From positions 3,906,001 to 3,970,000 of the forward strand of contig NC_056758.1 in the NCBI RefSeq assembly GCF_018687715.1: a stretch of 64,000 nt of DNA, written 5' to 3'. This DNA is from Carya illinoinensis (lineage: Eukaryota > Streptophyta > Magnoliopsida > Fagales > Juglandaceae). Of this stretch, positions 48,441 through 59,927 are shown piece after piece; within the stretch, counting starts at the first letter, position 1; the number at the start of each line of letters is the position of its first letter. Both the position numbers and the translations under genes were made by a program. The notes beneath the pieces are model-generated. The model did not search any database and was not told the DNA's origin. It saw nothing but the letters and a program-made list of their open reading frames with translations.

Positions 48441-48809
48441 GGTTAGTTTGGACACCAAGTATTCTTACATTTTCTCATATATTTCATTTTCATAAATTAT
48501 TCAAACATATTTTTTAATTTTAAATTTTTAACTTTTTCATCTAATTATTATCTAATGATCATTTTCCAAACACAAATTAATCTAATACAACTTCCACAAA
48601 CTCTCAAATAAAATATAAAAAATAATACAACTTTTTAAAATTTAAAAATATAAATAATATTAAAAATTTATATTTTAATGAATTAATTTAAAATATTTTT
48701 ATTTAATTTTTTTTTTCACTTCTCAAAATCCAATAAAATATTTTAACTAGAAACTATTTCATTACTACTAACATATATTATAAGATATTTGAAATGTCCA
48801 AACGAGCTC
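48441..48809. mobile_element. GTTTGGA-terminus MITE
   Basis: Ends GGTTAGTTTGGACAC and, from the right, GAGCTCGTTTGGACAT, flanked by TTG and TTA. AT-rich interior. Confidence 0.65.
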
Positions 48810-48882
48810 TTAGATATATCCCATGGTCATGTATCCTCCGAACTACAAGGTGAAATTTGACAAGATTGTATGTAGGTGATAT

Positions 48883-49103
48883 GTCTCGTTTGGTTTTAGA
48901 AATCATTTCAACCAATTTCATCTAATAATTAATAATTTTTCAAATTTTTAAATAAAATAAAATAAACGATTTAAATTTTTTAAATTTTAAAATAAAAATT
49001 ATTAAAAAATTATATTTTAATAATATTTTAATTTTATAATATTTATATTTAATTTTTATCTCAACTCATCTCATCTCAATTCACTGTATATCCAAACCAA
49101 TCC
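48883..49103. mobile_element. GTTTGG-terminus MITE
   Basis: Ends GTCTCGTTTGGTTTT and, from the right, GGATTGGTTTGGATA. AT-rich interior with 'atctcaactcatctcatctc' near the right end. It lies close to the previous copy. Confidence 0.6.
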
Positions 49104-50214
49104 TTGTATATATATATAGTCTTTCTAATCTTTTAAGTCCAAATTAAAACTTTAGATAAACAGTAATAAAAACTTTATAAACTCTATTCTATCATAGATA
49201 TCTATTTCTCATACACTTGAAACGTATAAATTATGAAAGAAGACAAGAATTTGGAAGAGATGCCTATCGCCGGATGGAGACGAAACGTCCCACATGTAAT
49301 TTCCACGAAATGACTAACTGTCCGTTGGAACCAAGGAAAGAGTTAGAGAAAGCTTCAGCCACCATCCATCCATGTGAGACATTATTATTAGATCAGCCAC
49401 CTTTAATAAATCTTCGGATTTTGGTTCAAAGTCAATATCGTAATATTATTGGTGGGTGGGTACGTATAGGACAAGCAGCTAGCGGGTCCCTACCTAGCTA
49501 GCGAATATTAATATTGAAGTGGACATATATATGTAGCATCTGATACTTAATTAATCATTATATTCTGCCACAATTATTAGAATCATCATTTGATAGAAGC
49601 TTAGCTAGTTACTTTTATATTTTATATGAAAAAATTAAGTAAAATCTACATAAAAAAAATAATTAATTTTTAATAATAAATTATATATATTTTTTAAACA
49701 ACTATATAACGTTTATATATTCTATAATTATATATAATATTATTCATTATTTATATAAGTTATTCGATTTTAGAATCATTGATAATAGGCTTGCATGGGG
49801 AGGAAGATTAGGAAAGATCTAAAACAAAAATGATTTTTTTTTTAATGTGGATTTCATAAAAAAATAGTAAATTTATAATAATGACATGTTGTAAAATTCT
49901 TTTTATTGTAAAATAGAATTTATATATTACCTTAAAGACGTTATATCATGAATTTGTATATTTAATTTTGTAAAATTCTTTATAATAATTTCGAAATTCT
50001 CTCCATTGAAATTCCTTGTATCCAAAGAAATAGAAGTTACCAAATAAAAAAAAAATACATAGATCCGGTGATCGTTGACAAACAAACTACCAAATATATT
50101 TGGATCTAAATCCATGGAGGTGATCGTTGACAAACAAACCACCACATATATATGGATCTTCATGGTACTGATATTATCTTTAATTATGCAAATCAATGCC
50201 TCATATGACTAAAA
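49104..50214. other. Intergenic, no gene recognised
   Basis: AT-rich with a 95-codon open frame at 49217-49501 that resembles no family. A near-duplicate 'gatcgttgacaaacaaac' occurs twice near 50070 and 50120. Nothing else supportable. Confidence 0.4.
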
Positions 50215-50610
50215 TTAATAACATTAAGTCTGATTTTAGAGTTATTATTCGTGATTGAGAGTGATATGTCGTAGGCACCTTGAGGAGGAATAATGATTTA
50301 TATTCTGATCCATTACTAGCTGGAGCTTTTGCTGCATTACGTGCAATTAAATTCTTTAAAGATGTGAGTTTAAAGCCGATCATCGTTAGTTGATTCTCAA
50401 CAAGTTGTTGAAAAGATTCAAATACAACAAGTTGATGACGCTTGCCGTGGCATATTTATAGTAAAAATCATTGAGAATTTAGTAGCTTTTGATCAATACT
50501 CAATGAACCATATTGGGAGGATTGTAAAAAGATTGCTCGCACCTTAAGCAAAGATGCTTCGTGGGTCTTAAGTGTAAAGATTGATCTTGATGATATTCTT
50601 TAATATATTA
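50215..50610 (+). pseudogene. Ribonuclease H (LINE-type) relic
   Basis: The plus strand reads, with stops, ...FRVIIRD...RRNNDLYSDPLLAGAFAALRAIKFFKDVSLKPIIVS*DSQQVV...NHIGRIVKRL. This is the pattern of the RNase H-like domain at the end of plant LINE polyproteins (LAEA.AL.A, then DSQ.VV). It is an isolated fragment with several in-frame stops. Confidence 0.7.
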
Positions 50611-52019
50611 TTTTCCTTTTGATTGGTGATTATGAATAAAGTTGTGTTTTTATTTTAAATAATAATAATAATATTAAAAATAAAAAATAATATTACTTTT
50701 TTTTTATATAAAAAAAAATCTGATTATATTTCCTAGCTTCGTTTTTATCAGAACTTTTTGCTCGATCTCAGTGATCAAAAGCAATTGACTGGAAGACTTT
50801 TACATACACCCATATTAAAAAATAAAAATTAAAAATTAAAAGACTGTAGATATTTTATGATTAACAAACAGACACACGTACATATGTAGCTGTAAAGTGT
50901 GATAGGTTTTTAAGGGAAATCTTTGACTTGGTAAAAGAAAAATTGCTTGTTTTTTTCAATGATCACGTGGGGTTTTTGTTTTGGTTCAAGCAGCTTTGAG
51001 CAAAGGCTAAGCTGTTGGTGATGAGGATGATTACTTTATCATGGATTAATGTTGTTAAAAGTATATAAAATCATGCATAAAAAGCTGTGATTAATGGGCT
51101 CGCAGTACCCATGATGACAAGTTCCAAGACAATAATACAGAGATAATGTTGCATGGAGATCATCAAAGATTCTAGACAAAGTGCTAAGGAATCGATTGAA
51201 ACAATAAGAGTAAGTCTACGCTTAAGCCTCAATCTTCCGCCCACACCATACACCAGCTGAGCTAGCTTTTTATAATTATTATTTTTATCAAAACGATTCG
51301 TTTAGAAGGAAGAAGAAACCCCACGTTGTGCACCATGTCAATTTTCTCCGAATCCTCCATTCGAATTCTCCTCCCACGTTCTTCTCCCTCCACGCTTTGG
51401 ATTTCTTTCCTTCGTCGTGTTACAGTACGTGTGCCTCTGATCAGCCAAAGAACACCAAATTCGGTAGGCTGTCATGCTGCTCTGCTCTAAAGGGGCTCTC
51501 TTTCCACTCCTTTCTCTATGGAAATCTCTCTCTCTCTCTAAAAAGTAAAACACAGAACACCCACATTTGTCTGCATACCTACGTACAATGTTTGGAATTC
51601 TTATTCTTTTGGTGCCTTTTTTCTCCTTTGTGCATTTTATTTTTTTTGGTTCAAGCTGTAATGTTGATTTGATGCTGAACATGAGTGTCGTAGGCAATAA
51701 ACACATATCAAGCAGTTTCAGGTTGATGAATTTTATCAAACAACTGTTGACCATCCATTTTCTTGTGGCTTTCCAACATTTGTTTACTTTCTTCTTTACC
51801 ATTTTACATCACCAGGGAAGGTTTCTAACACAAAGGCATAGTTTGATGAATAAATTACTCTTTTAAAAGGGGAAAAAAAAACTACTTACCATCTTGAGAG
51901 GGAAAGTGATGAAAGGTAAATGGATATAGCAAAGAACAGATGTAAAAAATTAAGAACAAGTAATGTAAGTGATCTTTCAACCATACCAAATGTGTCAAAA
52001 TATTCTAGTTTCAGTAAGA
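50611..52019. other. Intergenic, no gene recognised
   Basis: Mixed composition. Open frames at 51328-51866 are on both strands and lack any recognisable domain; a short CT run lies near 51528. Confidence 0.4.
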
Positions 52020-52520
52020 TCATCTCGTCCAAAAAATCTGCGAATGACTTTTGGACTCAAAATGATATTTCAATAGTAATGGATCCAACCACCCATAAGC
52101 GCAATCGCTTTGATCTTGAGCTGGTCTCCAGTCACTTTTCCCCTTTGTTCTGAGTTCAACGGGTTGAAATCAGAGAACAGAAGTTGGAGAATAGGGACTC
52201 TGAGATTCTTTCCCAGAATCGTAATCGGAAACCCCTACAACATCGATATCTTGTCGTTGAGTAGAGCTTACCGAAGCAGTGCTACTTGTTGAGTGACTCT
52301 CAGTATCAGCCTCTGGTTGTGATGGTGGGCCATAAGGCATGGAGGTGATGAAAAGCAAAGGCTTTACAAAATTGATGAGAGCGTCGGGGCCCCTAAGGCA
52401 AATGGCCTCCCTGTTGTAAACCATAGCTGCCTCTTTGGTGGTGTCGTACGTCTCCAACCAGACCCTCGTTCGAGGGAGATTTCTTAGATCTAGGACTTTT
52501 CTTGAGGGGTGTCGACGAGA
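52020..52520 (-). pseudogene. AP2/ERF gene relic, cytokinin-response-factor-like
   Basis: The minus strand preserves the second half of an AP2/ERF domain ([20 protein letters not shown] then [13 protein letters not shown]; the usual WLG is WLE). A CRF-type C-terminal part follows: [19 protein letters not shown], then a TGA at 52170-52172, after which the same frame continues FQPVELRTKGKSDWRPAQDQ to a second stop at 52020. In CRF proteins SPTSVL is followed by Arg-Phe, so the TGA looks like a mutated Arg codon. The N-terminal half of the AP2 domain and the CRF domain are missing or unrecognisable, replaced near 52517-52540 by a GA microsatellite. No functional factor can be expected. Confidence 0.8.
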
Positions 52521-52540
52521 GAGAGAGAGAGAGAGAGAGA
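52517..52540. repeat. GA microsatellite at the broken end of the AP2 relic
   Basis: A GA run of about 24 bp lies exactly where the AP2 domain similarity stops. Confidence 0.85.
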
Positions 52541-53121
52541 TATGGCAAAGGGAGGGGGAGCACAGAAGGAACACGGGGGAGGAAATTCTTCGGCAGAGGG
52601 AGGGAGTGCAGAGGAAACACGAAAATGATTCTGCAGATGGAGGGGAGGGGAAGCATAGGGAACACGGCGAAGGATTCTCATAGATTAGACCGTTTTGAAA
52701 TAAACCGGGTTTGCCACATCATTAGTGTGTGGTGTATGATCTCAAACCGGCCTATGAGTAGAATTACTCAAACAATAAAGCAAACAAACTAAAGATCAGC
52801 AGTCGTTCCCCAAACTTTAGTAGATCATGTAAATCTATATAATAATATTAACAGTTTTGTTTTATATAGTTATTTTTATATATTTTTTATTTATTCTATT
52901 AATATGATTAATTAAAATATTTATTTTATAATAAAAAAATATAACTAATCACATTAATAAAATATATAAAATATATATAAAAATAACTCCACATAAAATT
53001 TTTATATTTTTTTTCAACGTATTTAATATTTAAATGATGTACAACTAATTTACTGTGGCCAGCTTTGCAGGATGCATGCGTTCTTTTCCTAGCTAGCTAT
53101 AAGCATATAGGATTGTGACAG

Positions 53122-53157
<36 letters not shown>

Positions 53158-53788
53158 GTATGTATAAAATAATGTATATATGCAATAGATTTGCTGGTTT
53201 AAAGAGAATTGACCTGGTTGCTATATATAGCTAGCTAGTCAGTCATGAACGTAACCCCACGTCCTTCCAAAGTATGCTTATTAAGGAAAGGATTTTGCTA
53301 TATATAAACATAGTCACGTATTAATTTATATATTAATATTAATTTATTTATATTTAAAATTTAAATTAATATTATTTTTAATATAATTTACTTTTTGATC
53401 AATTACATTATATTAATACATAAATTAATATATAATTATACTTATAACTATATCTTTCCTTTAAAAAACGTGACCTTCCTTCTTTCTACTTTTTAGTTGG
53501 ATGCATGCATACACATAATAATTCAAAGCAACATATATGCATATATTGTGAATCGCCATGCATGCTGTTTATTTCATCATCACCCATAAAATAAAATAAT
53601 AAAAAAAACTCATTAATTACCTGGCAAAGACATATCATTCATCATGTAGGGCATACTTTTTTTTGTTGGTTTTTGACCATTGCATAGTAGCAGTACTTCT
53701 ACTTCGACTGTTTCATTTGCAGTTTGTCTTAATGCATGAGAGCAAAACTTCCTGATTCATAAGTAATCATGTTTGATATGCAGATGTC
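52541..53788. other. Intergenic, no gene recognised
   Basis: It holds an imperfect AT-rich inverted repeat at about 52850-53005 (related to 61500-61670), a compound TA/GTAT microsatellite at 53122-53164, and AT-rich MITE-like debris at 53290-53460 related to the element at 12405. Confidence 0.45.
53122..53164. repeat. TA then GTAT microsatellite
   Basis: A (TA)n run passing into (GTAT)n. Confidence 0.9.
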
Positions 53789-53800
53789 AAGTCACGTTTC

Positions 53801-53807
53801 CCCTTCC

Positions 53808-53842
<35 letters not shown>

Positions 53843-53862
53843 AGAAGAAGAAGAAGAAGAAG
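53801..53862 (+). mobile_element. Extremely truncated retroposon insertion, essentially a poly(A) tail
   Basis: A 62-bp insert, CCCTTCCCAT then 30 A then a (GAA)n run, is flanked by a perfect 12-bp direct repeat AAGTCACGTTTC (53789-53800 and 53863-53874). This is the signature of target-primed reverse transcription that stopped almost at once. The tip resembles the TTTCCCATCAAAA end of the LINE at 28500-31883. Confidence 0.75.
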
Positions 53863-53934
53863 AAGTCACGTTTCGTTCATTTTAACCCTTAAGAGGCTGC
53901 AGCATACATTTCATAAGAGGATGTTATATCTACG

Positions 53935-54080
53935 AATGAATTGTAATTAAATAAATTAATGTAATTTTACCTTATTTATTAAATTTATTTTATAATAAAA
54001 ATAATTTTATAATTTAACTAACCACGTCAATTCACTCTAATTTATGAAATTATTTTTATGTAATTTTTTTATGACTAGAG
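53935..54080. repeat. Dispersed 150-bp repeat, third copy
   Basis: It shares 'taatgtaattttacc', 'ttataataaaaataatttt' and 'gtcaattcactc' segments with the copies near 13005 and 13745. It lies just left of the LTR element at 54116. Confidence 0.5.
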
Positions 54081-54110
54081 TATTTTCCATATTATAAATA
54101 TGTTTCGAGT

Positions 54111-54115
54111 TGAAG
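54111..54115. repeat. 5-bp target duplication of the LTR element, left copy
   Basis: TGAAG directly precedes the 5' LTR and recurs exactly at 59928-59932 directly after the 3' LTR. Confidence 0.85.
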
Positions 54116-56390
54116 TGTGATACCTCATATTTTAGTGTCTTTTTATTGAATAATTATTTAAATTATTATAATTAGTGGTTTCCTTATTTTAAATTAAAGG
54201 TGATTTTCGCGGTATTATTTTATAATTTTTTTAAGTTGTAGAATTATTTTAACGTACTTTCTTGATAGTAATTATTATTTTATATTTAAATTAGTTTAGT
54301 TTTTTGGACTTTAAAATTTATGTGTTGTTGGATTTTATTATTTTATTTTGTTTAATCACACGTTCAAATTATTTTACTTTTACTAAGTTACTATGTTTAA
54401 ATTATTTTATTTAACTCGTCGTTTTAAAATTTATTTTCAATGGATCAATTTTGAGACCTCAAGCTGAAAAAGTCGGACCTCGTTTCTTTCATTTCTTTTT
54501 TCTTTTTTCCTTTTCCTTTTTATTTTTCTCATCTTTTTCTTCTTTCTATTTTTTCTTTTTTTTCCTCCCCTGCTTCTTTCCTCCAGTGCGACCCAACCCC
54601 CTCCCTCTGCCTCGTCCGTTTTCTTCTCCCCCACCAAGCGCCACCCGTGAGCCACACCGCCCCTCCCACCTGGTTCCCCACTGACTGGTGACCCTCTCCC
54701 TCCATTTTTAGGCCACCATGTGCCGTCATTAGCCCCTACGCACTACTAGAAGCTGCGACTTCCTTGAACTCGCGCACCTCCGTGCCGCCACCATTGGCCA
54801 CCATTTTTTTACCACTTCACCACCAACCCTCCAGCTACCTAACCCACAATTTCTCAGCCCCGATCCACCACCTTTGAAGCCCCACCATCTCTATTTTCGA
54901 TTTGAGCATTTTGGCCTCCAACCGCCGCCCACGCCACCACCCAAGGCCAACCACCTCCACCAGTAGTTTTACCAACACCCCTAAGCCCTACCCTAGGAAT
55001 CCATACTCTTCGTTTGTCTCCATTCAAAAGTTGAGTTTTTGAGACCCACGACCATAGTGCATTTTGCATTGTGACGTTGCTGTGCCGCCACCTTTTGTAG
55101 CTCATTGATCATCCAAAAATCATATTATAGTGCTGTAAGTATTTTTTGAGCAACTTTTTAGATTTAAACATATTTTGTATTAACAAATATTTTACGAATT
55201 GGTTGGTTGTGCAAGACTAAGTCTGAGGAGTCGGCGGTCAGTTGGAATGGAGATTGGAGTTGTTTGTATGATTGATTGATGTTGAGATTTGTTGGTTGTT
55301 AGATATTTGTTTCGTGTCATACATTGCATAATGCACGCATGTTCATGTTTGTAAAACGAAAACTGGATTTTTGCTTAATTGCATGTATGTACATGTGTAT
55401 ATTTGAAAACTGAATTTTTATGTGATAAATGATTTTGGGTATGTTTGAAATGAATGGATTGAACAGTTTGAGTCAGAGGAACTGTAGGGATGGTGGTAAG
55501 CAGGGATGGTGGTAGAGTCCCGCCTGTGATTCCTGCTTACAGTGCACATAGTAGAAATGATGGTAAGCAGGGATGTTGGTAGAGTCTCACTCACGGTGCA
55601 CGCTGTAGGGATGGTGGTAGGGTCACGCATGTGATTCCCCGCCTACAGTGCTATGATAGATTGAAAGAGAGATAAAAGGAACTGTAGGGATGGTGGTAAG
55701 CATGGACGATGGTAGAGTCTTATCTGTGATTCCCACCTACTGTGCACGCAGTAGAGATGGTGGTATGCAGGAATGGTAATAGAGTCCCATCTGCAATTCT
55801 CGCCTATAGTGTTAATTGGATATTTGGGTAATTTTCTGAAAAAAATTGCGAATGTTTTAATGGATTGGATAATATTTTGGGCCATTTTCAGGAAAAATTA
55901 TTTAATTTGAGAAATGATAACTTTTTAGTCTCATGCATATTACATCATATTCATGCATTTTATTATTGCATGAATGTATTTTTATCTCATGAGTTGGTTT
56001 GGATTATTACTTACATGTGGTACTGTTTATTGGTACCGTAGATTTTGATACAGCTGAGGATGCAAAGCCTGAGGATGCAGCTCCGCTGGAGAAGTGATTG
56101 GGGATCACTTTCTCGTGAGATGAGATATGTGTCTTGCTTTGGTTATTATATGGTTTAATTATGTTTTCATCAAATAACTGTATTACTTTTGAAACGTTTG
56201 ACTTTAAGTGAATTTGTATTTAAAAAATTCTAGTATTTAGTTGATTGACTTAAGTTATCCGTTGCGTCTTTCGTCTTACACATGTTGCATGTGCACACAC
56301 TTAGCACTTGTCGATAGGGTGTGTGAGTGTTGTCCTCATTCCGATACTTCTATTTTCACGTGTTTGTACTTGGGAGTTAGAAGCATCACA
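54116..56390 (+). repeat. 5' LTR (2275 bp)
   Basis: Starts TGTGATACCTCATATTTTAG and ends AAGCATCACA. It contains a pyrimidine tract (54480-54560), a GC-rich stretch (54560-55000) and a minisatellite (about 55480-55810) with more copies than in the 3' LTR, which accounts for most of the length difference. Apparent ORFs on either strand (for example 54437-54684) are products of the pyrimidine tract. Confidence 0.9.
55480..55810. repeat. Minisatellite within the 5' LTR
   Basis: Degenerate repeats of a unit containing GTAGGGATGGTGGTAAGCAG, then GAGTCCCGCCTGTGATTCC, then CAGTGCAC. The 3' LTR carries fewer copies at about 59185-59350. Confidence 0.75.
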
Positions 56391-57824
56391 AATGGTACTA
56401 TCAAATTGTTAGGCTTGAACATTTAGTATTGTAGGCCTGAATTCTTAGTGATGTGGTTTGCCTTTATAATATCGAGGCTTGAAGGGAACAACATGGTCGG
56501 GGTGATCTCTTTAGGGAGTAGAATAATTGAAGTATTAGGTTCCGTGGAGTTTATGAAATGGTGTATAGAGTAGGAGGTTGTAAGTTCAACTAAATTCAAA
56601 GATAGATTTATAAGGATTTGACCAAAGGTTTAAGATTTTACAGACTTTAGGAAACCAATTGTTATTATTTAATATTGTAGATTTGGAAAGCTCCGAGAGT
56701 TGATTGTTTTGTTATTGGATATAAGTTCATTGATCTAACAGATTTCAAAAAATGAAATTTGGTATAATTTAAGGTTTTAGGATGGCGAATTTGAAGAACT
56801 GATTTGTAATAAGATTTGAGTTTTTAGTTCTGCATTCTTGGTGTGATAACTTGATTTATGTTGGAGATTGATTAGGCTGTAACCATTAAAATGAGACTGA
56901 TCAGAGTTGAGCTATTGATATGGGGATTTTCAAGGAGAATATTTCTTTGGGGATTGAAGGTATTGATTTAGTTCGTGTATTTCTCTAAAGACTGAGGATT
57001 TGGATCAAATTCGAGAAATAATAATTATTATTTCGAGGTTATAGTGACAGGTTTTAGGATTGATCCATATCAAGTTTAAGGATAAAAGATGGGGTGGATT
57101 TAGGAGATGATTCTTGTTGATTTTGAAGGTATAGGTCTGGATGATGAGAATAGTAGGAATGTATCACTTTTACATTGGAGAAGTATTAGTTTTGACTAAG
57201 GACGCATAGTAGTTATGAGTGTATGGATTTGGAGAGTGTAGGTCTTTGTTCCATTTTGGTTTGGAAGAAGTGGTTTTGGTATGTGTTAATTTTAATTTTA
57301 TGCATGTGGTGAATTATTAGAGTATGCAAAGAAAGCATGATATTATGAGATAATTAGGTGTTCAAATTTCATACCGATTTTGAGGAATTATTGGTGACTT
57401 AAAATCTTTTGTAATTGGAGATTAATCATTTGGTTGTGCAAATTTTGATTATTGATGGTTAATTTTGAAAGTGGATGTTAGGTTACCAACTTGTAGAATA
57501 CAATGAAGGTTTGGAAGTTTTAGTATAGGAGTCGATCAAGATTAGCACAATTTGTTGTATGAAAATGATAATTATTCGAATTTACTGGGTGTTGTATTAA
57601 AGTTCTTGTGGAAGTAGAGATGTGATGTGCCAATGAGCGATTAGTGCAAGTATGATAGAATTGCCTATAGGAGTAGACTTGAGAAAGTAGGACCCGTATC
57701 CATTTGGGTATTGATGGTTGTATGATTTTTCTAAGCGTATTTTGGATTGTATCTTGTATCCTGCTGAGTGCTGATATTTGACCTCACAAATTTCGAAAAT
57801 GAAATTTATTTTAAGGGGGGAGGA
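56391..57824 (+). other. Interior of the LTR element, non-coding
   Basis: 1434 bp between the LTRs without a frame above about 60 codons and no recognisable retroelement domain. It ends in the polypurine tract. Words such as 'ggttttaggat' and 'gatttggag' recur, but no clear repeat structure was resolved. Confidence 0.6.
57813..57824 (+). promoter_or_regulatory. Polypurine tract
   Basis: AAGGGGGGAGGA directly abuts the TGTGATATCCC start of the 3' LTR, the position where plus-strand DNA synthesis is primed. Confidence 0.85.
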
Positions 57825-59927
57825 TGTGATATCCCATATTTTAGTGTATTTTTATTGAATGATTATTTAAATTATTATAACTAGCGGTTCCCTTATTTTA
57901 AATTAAAGGTGATTTTTGCGGTATTATTTTATATTTTTTAAGTTATGGAATTATTTTAATGTTCTTTCTTGATAGTAATTATTATTTTGTATTTAAATTG
58001 TTCTTTAATTTAAATTGGTTTTTTTTTTTGCTTTAAAATTTATACGTTATTGGATTTTATTATTTTATTTTATTTAGTCATTACGTTCAAATTATTTTAT
58101 TTTACTAAGTCACTCTATTGAAATTATTTTATTTAACTCGTCGTTTTAAAATTTATTTTCGTTGGATCAGTTTTGAAACCTCAAGCTGAAAAGGTCGGAC
58201 CTCATTTCTTTCATTTCTTTTTTTTTTCCTTTTTTTTTTCTCATCTTTTTCTTTTCTCTTTTTCTTCTTTCTTTTTTTTTTCTTCTTTTTCCTCCCATGC
58301 TTCTCTCCTCCCACGCAACCCAGCCTCCTCCCTCTCCCCCGTCCATTTTCTTCTTCCCCACCTAGTGCTGTCGTGCACCGCCCGTGAGCCACACTGCCCC
58401 CTCCCACTTGGTTCCCCACCCACCGGTGACCCTCCCCCTCTATTTTCAAGCCACCATGTGCAGTCATTAGCCCACACGCACGGCTAGAAGCAACGGCTTC
58501 CTTGAGCTAGCGCGCAGCTGTGCCGCCACCATTGGCCACCATTCTTTCACCACCGACCCCCTTGCTACCTAACTCACCATTTCTCAGCTCCGATCCGCCA
58601 TCTTTGAAACCTCACCATCTTCATTTCTGATTTGACCATTTTAGCCTCCAACTGCCGCCCACACAGCCATCAGTAGTTTCACCAACACCCCTAAACCCTA
58701 CCCTAGAAATCCCTAGTTTTCGTTTGTCCCCGTTCAAAAGTTCACTTTTTGAGACCCACGGCCATAGTGCATTTTGTTGTGACATTGTTGTGCTGCCACC
58801 TTTTGCAGCTCATTGATCCTCTGAAAATTATATTATAGTGCTGTAAGTATTTTTCGAACAACTTTTGAGATTTAAATATATTTTGCATTAACAAATATTC
58901 TATGAACTGGTTGGTTGTGCCAGACTGAGTCTAAGGAGTCAGGGATCGGTTGGAATGGAGATCGGAGTTGTTTGTGCTATTGGTTAATGCTGGGATTTGT
59001 TGGTTGTTGGATATTTGTTTCGTGTCATATATTGCATAGTGCACTCATGTTCATATTTGTAAAACGAAAACTAGATTTTCACGTAATTGCATGTATGTTC
59101 GTGTATATATTTGAAAACTGAATTTTTATGTGATAAATAATTTTGGATATGTTTGAAATGAATGGATTGAACGGTTTGAGTCAGAAGAACTATAGGGATG
59201 TTGGTAAGCAGGGATGGTGGTAAAGTCTCGTTTGTGATTCTCACTTATGGTGCACGCGGTAAGGATGGTGGTGGAATCTTACCTGTGATTCCCGCCTCTG
59301 GTGCACGTGGTAAGGATGGTAGTAGAGTTCTGCCTACGATTCCCACCTATAGTGTTAATCGGATATTCTGGCCATTTTTTAATAGATTAGATAATGTTTT
59401 GGGCCAAAATGAAATTTTTACGTGTGAAAAATTGTTCATTTTGGAAAATAATGATTTTTGGATCTCATGCATATGGCATCATGTTCATGCATTTTGTTAT
59501 TACATGAATGTATTTTTATCCTATGGATTGATTTGGATTATTACTTATTTGTGATACCGTTTCTTGGTACCGTAGATTTTGATGCAGGTAAAGATGTAGA
59601 GCCTAAGGATGCGGCTTTGCCGAAGAAGTGATCATGGATCACTTTCTCGTGAGATGAGATTTGTGTCTTGCTTTGATTATTATATTTTGATTTAATTATG
59701 TTTTCATTAGATAACTGTATTACTTTTGAAACGTTTGTATTTAAGTGAAATTGTATTTAAAAATTTCTGGTATTTAGTTGATTGGCTTAACTTATCTGTT
59801 GTGTCTTTCGTCTTACATATATTGCATGTGTACATACTTAATACTTGTCGTTAGGGTGTGTGAATGTTATCCTCATCTCGATACCTCGATTTTTATGTAT
59901 CCGTACGAGAAAGTTGGAGGCATCGTA
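57825..59927 (+). repeat. 3' LTR (2103 bp)
   Basis: Colinear with the 5' LTR throughout. Starts TGTGATATCCCATATTTTAG and ends GGAGGCATCGTA (the terminal CA appears mutated to TA). Confidence 0.9.

Larger units (their letters stand above)
54116..59927 (+). mobile_element. Non-autonomous LTR retrotransposon with large LTRs (LARD-like)
   Basis: Two direct LTRs (54116-56390 and 57825-59927) enclose 1434 bp and are flanked by the perfect 5-bp duplication TGAAG. A polypurine tract (AAGGGGGGAGGA, 57813-57824) touches the 3' LTR. Two bases after the 5' LTR, TGGTACTATCA may be a decayed primer-binding site of the TGGTATCAGA type. The interior shows no gag, protease, reverse transcriptase or integrase similarity and no long frame, so replication would need proteins from another element, probably Ty3/gypsy to judge by the polypurine tract and 5-bp duplication. 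The LTRs differ by many substitutions and indels, so the insertion is old. Confidence 0.88.

Noticed and set aside
49217..49501. 94-residue frame
   Set aside because: No recognisable domain and no promoter or splice support.
54437..54729. Lys/Arg-rich or Phe-rich frames on both strands, repeated at 58153-58487
   Set aside because: They come from the pyrimidine tract of the two LTRs and are not conserved as protein between them.
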